Origin: an uncultured Pseudomonadota bacterium
Lineage (GTDB): Bacteria > Pseudomonadota > Gammaproteobacteria > Burkholderiales > JALYOK01
Reading direction: 5' to 3'
Assembly (NCBI GenBank): GCA_902826775.1
Contig: CADEHE010000004.1
Coordinates: 42,827 to 106,826, forward strand
Length of the DNA stretch: 64,000 nt
The notes under the pieces were generated by a model. That model was not told the origin of the DNA and did no database searches. It saw only the letters and a program-made list of their open reading frames with translations. The position numbers were made by a program, and so were the translations under genes. Below, piece by piece: positions 58,502 to 64,000 of this stretch; position 1 is the stretch's first letter; each line of letters starts with the position of its first letter.

Positions 58502-59679
58502 CGCCGATTCTCATCCAATTCGCCGCTGTTCGAGTTCACGCGCAGCGGCGAATTCTCCTGACGAGTCCGCAGATAGTCATCCACCTTGGCTGACTCACGT
58601 TGCAAGTATGCGCCAATTGCCTCGGCGAAGCGGGTATCTGCGATCCAGTGAGCGGAGCGCGTGCGCACCGGGAGCAAACCACGCGCGATTTTGTGTTCGC
58701 CTTGTGCGCCACCCTCAAACGCGGCGAGACCGCGCGCGATACAGAATTCGATTGCCTGGTAGTAGCACACCTCGAAATGTAGATTGGGTATAGCAGCGAT
58801 GCTGCCCCAATAACGCCCATACAAGCGTTGCGCATCGAGCAGAAATAGCGCGCTCGCGACAGGTTCATCGGCAACCCGCGCGACGATCAGCAAGACGTTC
58901 TCCGGCATCGCCTCGCCCAATTTCTGAAAGAACGCCAAGTTCAGGTAAGGACTGGAGTGATGCTCACGGTAGGTTTGCCGATAGCAAGTGTTGAAGAATG
59001 CCCAATCCTCATCCGAACAATCCCCGCCCAACAGCCATTGAAAACTCACGCCCTGATCGCGCACCTTCTTGCGATCCTGCTTGATCTTCTTACGTTTGTC
59101 GCGGTTAAATTCGGCGAGAAACGCATCGAAGTCGCAGTAGGCGCGGTTGTGCCAGTGATACTGCACGCCGCTGCGCCATAGAAGTTCTGCATTAGCGAAC
59201 AAACTCTCGTCTTCGCCAGTTAAGAATAGGCAGTGCAGTGAAGACAGGGCGCTTTCACGCGCCAAGTCGAGCAGGCTGCTGGCGAGCGCAGCGCGCGCTG
59301 GCGCGTCAATGCCGAGCAACTTTGGGCAGGCAACCGGTGTGAACGGAACGGCGCACAGCAGCTTAGGGTAGTAGCGTTGGCCAGCGCGCTCGTAGGCATC
59401 AGCCCAAGCCCAATCGAACACGTACTCTCCATACGAATGAAACTTTAAGTAGAGCGGCGTCGCCGCGTGCAGCGCGTCGCCATGCCACAATGTCAAATGC
59501 TGTGGCTGCCAGCCGCTGCGCCCGCCGACGCAGGTAGTGGTTTCGAACGCATGCAAGAAAGCGTGCCGCGTAAACAGATGCGCCGGTGCCAACGCATCCC
59601 ATTGCCGCGCTTCAACGCGCGCGATACTCTCCAGAACCTCGAGGCGATAGTCGGCCGCGGTCGGCACACGCGCTAGCAT
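58498..59679 (-). CDS. FemAB/GNAT-like N-acyltransferase (peptidogalycan/DUF482 family)
   Basis: A 393-aa cytosolic protein of the GNAT/FemAB-like DUF482 family. Recognised features are SHYGEYVFDWAWADAYERAG-like sequence (here SYGEYVFDWAWADAYERAG), YYPKLLCAVPFTPV, the Lys/Arg-rich NRDKRKKIKQDRKKV, YWGSIAAIPNLHFEVCYYQA and FEGGAQGEHKIARGLLPV. The family is widespread in proteobacteria, with a role in cell-wall or amino-acid transfer suggested but not established. ATG 59679 lies 76 nt from the divergent nadE start. Its 3' end overlaps the FecR gene by 4 nt. Confidence 0.88.
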   Translation of the reverse strand: MLARVPTAADYRLEVLESIARVEARQWDALAPAHLFTRHAFLHAFETTTCVGGRSGWQPQHLTLWHGDALHAATPLYLKFHSYGEYVFDWAWADAYERAGQRYYPKLLCAVPFTPVACPKLLGIDAPARAALASSLLDLARESALSSLHCLFLTGEDESLFANAELLWRSGVQYHWHNRAYCDFDAFLAEFNRDKRKKIKQDRKKVRDQGVSFQWLLGGDCSDEDWAFFNTCYRQTYREHHSSPYLNLAFFQKLGEAMPENVLLIVARVADEPVASALFLLDAQRLYGRYWGSIAAIPNLHFEVCYYQAIEFCIARGLAAFEGGAQGEHKIARGLLPVRTRSAHWIADTRFAEAIGAYLQRESAKVDDYLRTRQENSPLRVNSNSGELDENRR

Positions 59680-59755
59680 TGTTGGTGATGGGGGCAGATG
59701 AGCACGATGCTATGATAAGCGATCCCATTCTATCGCCGCGGTTCGCGCGTGATGC

Positions 59756-61354
59756 ATGCTCATCGCTGTTAGTCAGATTAACTTCATCGTCGGCGATTTG
59801 CGCGGCAACGCTGCCAAGATCGAAGCGCACGCGCGCCGCGCGCAAGTGGCGGGCGCCAGCTTGATGGTTACTTCCGAGCTAGGGTTGTGCGGCTACCCGC
59901 CGGAAGACTTAGTGCTGCGCGACTCGTTCATCTCGGATTGCGACAGCGCATTGCAAGCGCTAGCACGCGCCTGCAACGGCGTTGCCGTGCTCGTCGGCCA
60001 TCCGGTTCGCGCCCCAGGCGGGCGCTACAACGCAGTATCGCTATTGCGCGGTGGCGAGGTGGTGGCAACGGGATACAAAATGCGGCTACCCAACGACAGC
60101 GTCTTCGACGAGCAGCGCTATTTCGAGCCGGGCAGCACTCCGCTGGTGTTCGATTTGGACGGTGTGCGCTTCGGAGTGCCCATCTGCCAGGATATCTGGG
60201 AGGAAGGTCCAGCGCAAGCCGCGTGCGCGCGCGGCGCGCGCGTGCTGTTGGTGCCGAACGGCTCCCCGTATCACATGGATAAGCAGTCTACCCGTTACGA
60301 AGTGGTCGGTGCGGCGATCGCCAAAACAGGCGTGCCGGTTATCTACTGCAATCAAGTCGGCGGGCAAGACGAACTCGTGTTCGATGGCGCCTCGTTCGTT
60401 ATGAACGCAGCCGGTGCCGTCATCCAGCAATTACCGGCGTTCGAGGATGCGCAAGCAATAGTGGAGTTGCGCGACGGCGCACCGGTACCGGGTCCGATCG
60501 CCGCACCGATGAGCGCCGAGCAAACGGTCTATACGGCGCTCACGCTCGGAGTGCGCGACTATGTCGGCAAGAACGGCTTCCCTGGCGTGCTGCTCGGTTT
60601 GTCCGGCGGTATCGATTCCGCCTTGACGCTCACCGTCGCGGTGGACGCACTCGGCGCCGATCAAGTGCACGCCGTCATGATGCCGTCGCAGTTCAACGCG
60701 CCGATCAGTCTGGAAGATTCGCAAGTCATGGTCGCGGCCCTTGGCGTACGCGCCAGCGTGCTGCCGATCAAGCCGGTGTACGACAGCTTTCTCGCATCAC
60801 TCGAGGATGAATTTCGCGACCGCCCGTTCGATACCACCGAGGAGAACATCCAAGCACGCATTCGCGGCACGTTGCTCATGGCGCTGTCGAACAAGTACGG
60901 CTCCATCGTCCTGACCACCGGCAACAAGAGCGAAATGGCGGTGGGCTATTGCACGCTTTACGGCGACATGGCCGGAGGCTTCGCCGTGCTAAAGGATATC
61001 TTCAAGACGCTGGTTTACCGCCTGGCGCGCTACCGGAATTCAGTATCGCCCGTCATTCCCGAGCGCGTCATCACGCGAGCGCCGAGCGCGGAGCTGCGCC
61101 CCGACCAAACCGATCAAGACAGCTTGCCACCCTACGAAGTGCTGGATGCCATCGTCGCGCGTTATATGGAAGAAAACCAGTCGCCCGAAGACATCATCCG
61201 CCAGGGCTATGCCGAGGCCGATGTGAAGCGCGTGGTGCGGCTCATCAAGATCAACGAATACAAGCGCCGCCAAGCGCCGGTGGGCGTGCGCATCACCGAG
61301 CGCGCGTTTGGCAAGGATTGGCGTTATCCGATAACATCGAAGTATTCGGCGTAG
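59756..61354 (+). CDS. nadE: Glutamine-dependent NAD+ synthetase
   Basis: Makes NAD from deamido-NAD, glutamine and ATP. The 532-aa protein has an N-terminal nitrilase-type glutaminase domain (residues 1-255) with the Glu-Lys-Cys triad in TSELGLCGYPPED, YKMRLPNDSVFDE and GVPICQDIWE, and a C-terminal synthetase domain with the P-loop LGLSGGIDSALT and TTGNKSEMAVGY. Start ATG 59756. glnB follows 95 nt downstream on the same strand, an arrangement common in betaproteobacteria. Confidence 0.96.
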   Translation: MLIAVSQINFIVGDLRGNAAKIEAHARRAQVAGASLMVTSELGLCGYPPEDLVLRDSFISDCDSALQALARACNGVAVLVGHPVRAPGGRYNAVSLLRGGEVVATGYKMRLPNDSVFDEQRYFEPGSTPLVFDLDGVRFGVPICQDIWEEGPAQAACARGARVLLVPNGSPYHMDKQSTRYEVVGAAIAKTGVPVIYCNQVGGQDELVFDGASFVMNAAGAVIQQLPAFEDAQAIVELRDGAPVPGPIAAPMSAEQTVYTALTLGVRDYVGKNGFPGVLLGLSGGIDSALTLTVAVDALGADQVHAVMMPSQFNAPISLEDSQVMVAALGVRASVLPIKPVYDSFLASLEDEFRDRPFDTTEENIQARIRGTLLMALSNKYGSIVLTTGNKSEMAVGYCTLYGDMAGGFAVLKDIFKTLVYRLARYRNSVSPVIPERVITRAPSAELRPDQTDQDSLPPYEVLDAIVARYMEENQSPEDIIRQGYAEADVKRVVRLIKINEYKRRQAPVGVRITERAFGKDWRYPITSKYSA

Positions 61355-61387
61355 GCGAATCCTTAGACGCCATCGCGCTGCGGTAAA

Positions 61388-61428
61388 TCCCCTCACCCCA
61401 ACCCTCTCCCCATGTTTGGGGCGAGGGA
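61388..61428. terminator. Stem-loop repeat between nadE and glnB
   Basis: CCCCTCACCCCAA...TTTGGGGCGAGGG forms an imperfect long stem; this CCCTCACCCCAACCCTCTCC unit is a dispersed intergenic repeat in many proteobacteria. It may attenuate read-through into glnB. It ends just before glnB's GGAGGAG. Confidence 0.6.
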
Positions 61429-61445
61429 GTTTAGCGGAGGAGTAA

Positions 61446-61787
<342 letters not shown>

Positions 61788-61891
61788 GTTGCGCGGCACG
61801 CTCGCGCACGCGCTTAGGTAGAGCGTATCCACTCGAGCGAGCGTTCGCCCGCCAATATGGGCGCAGGCTCAGTCAACTGGAGTTGTACCCT

Positions 61892-62788
61892 ATGAATGAA
61901 ATCCGAGCCAAATTGATGTGGTTCCTCTTGTTCGCCTGCTCTCTGGCGCCGCTTAGCCACGCGCAGGACGGCACTTGGCAGAAGAGCTTTCTTTGGCAAA
62001 TCCAGAAGGGCGAGCAAAAGCTCTTCTTGCTTGGCGGCCTGAGCGTGGGCAAACGCAGCTTTTACCCTATGCCCGAAGCCGTCGCGCAAGCGCTGCGTGA
62101 AAGCGATGTCGTCGTGCTCGAATCAGACTCGACCGACAACCAAGGTTCCGAGCGCGCGGTGAGAATGGGTTTCTACGCGCCCGACGACGCGTTGGACAAG
62201 CACGTGCCGCGCGATTTGTACGAAGAATTGTTCACGCTTGCCTTGGATTACGACATGCCTGAGGCGCAGTTTCGCGCCATGCGGCCGTGGATGTTTTACT
62301 TTCAAGTCATCTTCAAAGAGTTTTCCAGCGCCGGCTACGCCAGCGATTACTCGACTGAGTTGATCACCTATGCGCTGGCGAAAGGGTCCAACAAAGAGGT
62401 CATCGCGATGGAGCCCGCCGACGCTTCTGCGCAATACCTCAACGCAATGCCGGCTGAATTGCAGGAGGCGATGTTGCGCGGTCTGCTACAGGAACTGCGA
62501 GACGGCGGCGCAGTGAAGTCCCTGGCGGCGTTGTGGAAGAGCATGCGTGAAGGCGATGCTCAAGCGTTCATGGCGACGGTCGATGCGAGCGAAAAACTCT
62601 ACCCGAGAGCGGACGAGCTACGCGAAATGTTGTTTTACGCGCGCCATCCTGGCATGCTGGAAAAGATGGAGGGATACCTGGCGAGCGGGAAGAAACATCT
62701 TGTCGTCGTCGGCGCGGTGAATCTGCTGGGCGAGCGCGGATTGGTTGAGGCGCTGCGCAAGAAGGGTTACGAGGTTAAACTCCTCTAG
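61892..62788 (+). CDS. TraB/GumN family protein with degenerate active-site motifs
   Basis: A 298-aa exported protein (ATG 61892, GGAG about 9 nt upstream; signal peptide WFLLFACSLAPLSHAQ). It aligns in pattern with GumN/TraB: N-terminal KLFLLGGLSVGKRSFYPMPE, VVVLESD, and C-terminal VVVGAVNLLGERGLVEALRK ending KGYEVKLL. Canonical members have His in LGTxH and GxxHL; here those positions read GLS and GAVN, so the predicted metalloprotease-like site is lost. It is probably non-catalytic. It is convergent with purK. Confidence 0.83.
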   Translation: MNEIRAKLMWFLLFACSLAPLSHAQDGTWQKSFLWQIQKGEQKLFLLGGLSVGKRSFYPMPEAVAQALRESDVVVLESDSTDNQGSERAVRMGFYAPDDALDKHVPRDLYEELFTLALDYDMPEAQFRAMRPWMFYFQVIFKEFSSAGYASDYSTELITYALAKGSNKEVIAMEPADASAQYLNAMPAELQEAMLRGLLQELRDGGAVKSLAALWKSMREGDAQAFMATVDASEKLYPRADELREMLFYARHPGMLEKMEGYLASGKKHLVVVGAVNLLGERGLVEALRKKGYEVKLL

Positions 62789-62833
62789 GTATCAGTCCTT
62801 CACCGGCCATCAGAAAGATAGTCGGGCAGATAG

Positions 62834-64000
62834 TCACGATAGTACCAGCGGAGGGATGCCCAAATCCCGCTTGATCTCTAGAGCGGTGGCCAGCGCAAAC
62901 GCTACCGTATCCGCCATGACCGTGACATGTCCCATCTTGCGCCCCGGCCGCGCCTCGCGCTTGCCATAGAGATGCAGCTTCGCGGCGCGGTGGCGCAGCA
63001 CGTGCGTCCAATCCGGCGCACCGCCGGCCCACACATCGCCGAGCACATTCACCATCACCGCCGCGCGCGTTTGCTCGGCCGTGCCGAGCGGCAGCGCACA
63101 TAGCGCGCGCACTTGCTGCTCGAACTGGCTCGTCACGCACGCATCGATGGTGTAATGCCCGCTGTTGTGCGGGCGTGGCGCCATCTCGTTGACCAACAGC
63201 GTTGCATCCTCGAGCACGAACATTTCCACCGCCAGCACGCCGACGTAGTCGAGCTTCTGCGCGATGCCGAGCGCGACATCCTGCGCACGCTGGGCGAGCG
63301 CCGCGCCGATGCGTGCCGGAGCGATGGTCACATCCAAAATGCCGTTGCGATGCTGATTTTCCGCCACCGGAAAGCATGCCGTCGCCCCGTCCGCGCCGCG
63401 TGCGAGCACGACGGAAATTTCAAGCTGCAGCGGCAGTAACTCCTCCAGCACGCATTCGACTTGCCGCCACTGTTCGAACACCGCGCGCGCCTGCGCCGCG
63501 CTCTCCACGCGCGCTTGGCCCTTGCCGTCGTAGCCGAAGCGGCTGGTTTTCAGCAGCGCAGGGAACTTAAACGAAGCGGGCAGGGTGGCAAGATCTTCCG
63601 CGCGTCGCACGATGGCAAACGGCCCCACCGGGAAGCCGTGCTCGCGCAGGAAGCTTTTCTCCTTGCTGCGATCCTGCGCGATCGCCACCGCACTCGCGCT
63701 CGGGCGCACCGGCACGCGCCGCGCCAGCCATGACAGCGCGTGCGCTGGCGGGTTCTCAAATTCGGTCGTCACCGCCGCACAGGTTTGCGCAAGCTGCGCC
63801 AGCGCGCTCTCGTCGTCATACGCCGCGCACAGATGCTGCGACAGCGCGGCGGCAGGTGCTTCGGTGTCGGGGTCGAGCATGACGACGCGATAGCCCATCG
63901 CCAGCGCCGCTTGCGCGAACATGCGGCCGAGCTGTCCGCCACCAAGCAGCCCGAGCGAAGCGCCGGGTGCAATTGTTTGATGCAGCCCGAGCGAAGCGCC
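62834..64000 (-). CDS. purK: 5-(Carboxyamino)imidazole ribonucleotide synthase, 5' end at window edge
   Basis: ATP-grasp enzyme of purine synthesis, converting AIR, bicarbonate and ATP to N5-CAIR. The frame is open to the window edge; codons above ATG 63922 encode the expected GASLGLLGGGQLGR, so that ATG is internal and the start lies at or beyond base 64000. Seen are MFAQAALAMGYRVVMLDPD, the ATP-grasp RSKEKSFLREHGFPVGPFA, FPALLKTSRFGYDGKGQ, and the C-terminal NEMAPRPHNSGHYTIDAC. purE, usually adjacent, would lie outside. Confidence 0.94.
   Translation of the reverse strand, partial: GASLGLHQTIAPGASLGLLGGGQLGRMFAQAALAMGYRVVMLDPDTEAPAAALSQHLCAAYDDESALAQLAQTCAAVTTEFENPPAHALSWLARRVPVRPSASAVAIAQDRSKEKSFLREHGFPVGPFAIVRRAEDLATLPASFKFPALLKTSRFGYDGKGQARVESAAQARAVFEQWRQVECVLEELLPLQLEISVVLARGADGATACFPVAENQHRNGILDVTIAPARIGAALAQRAQDVALGIAQKLDYVGVLAVEMFVLEDATLLVNEMAPRPHNSGHYTIDACVTSQFEQQVRALCALPLGTAEQTRAAVMVNVLGDVWAGGAPDWTHVLRHRAAKLHLYGKREARPGRKMGHVTVMADTVAFALATALEIKRDLGIPPLVLS

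Noticed and set aside
62775..63377. 200-residue minus-strand frame overlapping purK's end
   Set aside because: Out of frame with purK, Arg/Ala-rich, no motifs; purK's own frame is fully supported.

Overview
The window reads as chromosomal DNA of a GC-rich betaproteobacterium, probably Burkholderiales or a close relative. This is inferred from gene content: a class I PHA synthase, a GlnB-type PII protein next to a glutamine-dependent NAD synthetase, FeoA-FeoB followed by a small Cys-rich partner, a SOS-box-controlled DnaE2, and an MCP with a C-terminal sensor region. No rRNA, tRNA, CRISPR array, prophage or classical IS was seen. Both ends cut genes: an RND pump on the left and purK on the right.

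Layout. 1-7 kb: heavy-metal-type RND pump (5' cut), PHA synthase, a mono-heme P460-like cytochrome, inorganic pyrophosphatase and a di-heme peroxidase. 7-16 kb: a same-strand catabolic series (LarA-like protein, aldehyde dehydrogenase, Zn alcohol dehydrogenase, tartrate/D-malate dehydrogenase, enolase-superfamily dehydratase, ketopantoate-reductase-like enzyme). Its gaps are filled with palindromic repeats, a RAYT transposase and a decayed copy of the end of the tartrate dehydrogenase gene. 16-31 kb: alpha/beta hydrolase, MCP, dnaE2 with a CTG-N10-CAG LexA box, HpaI aldolase, two hydratase-family proteins (one apparently exported), a beta-hydroxyacid dehydrogenase, a DapA-like lyase, an RraA-like aldolase, then a NarL-type regulator overlapping a GGDEF/EAL protein whose catalytic motifs are decayed. 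31-39 kb: feoA-feoB and a small partner behind a Fur-box-like site, a second DapA-like lyase, a serine hydrolase, an MFS transporter coupled to homogentisate dioxygenase, and an orphan OmpR-type regulator.

39.7-58.5 kb is the most unusual part: seven consecutive same-strand genes for exported proteins. They are a small DUF11-like protein, a 900-aa DUF11-type protein, a 1702-aa protein with Ig-like modules and a very large predicted C-terminal outer-membrane barrel, a lipoprotein translationally coupled to a 2163-aa protein with nine about 128-residue repeats (each with a cysteine pair), a TPR plus barrel protein resembling Slam/type XI secretion proteins, and a FecR-domain protein whose C-terminus resembles the barrel handle of Slam cargo. 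I infer a surface-display or secretion locus, possibly controlled by the divergent OmpR-type regulator.

58.5-64 kb returns to housekeeping: a FemAB/GNAT-like protein, NadE, GlnB, a TraB/GumN protein lacking its signature histidines, and purK. The catabolic genes fit oxidation and aldol cleavage of sugar acids and keto-acids, but no transporter or dedicated regulator for them lies here, so the substrate is unresolved.
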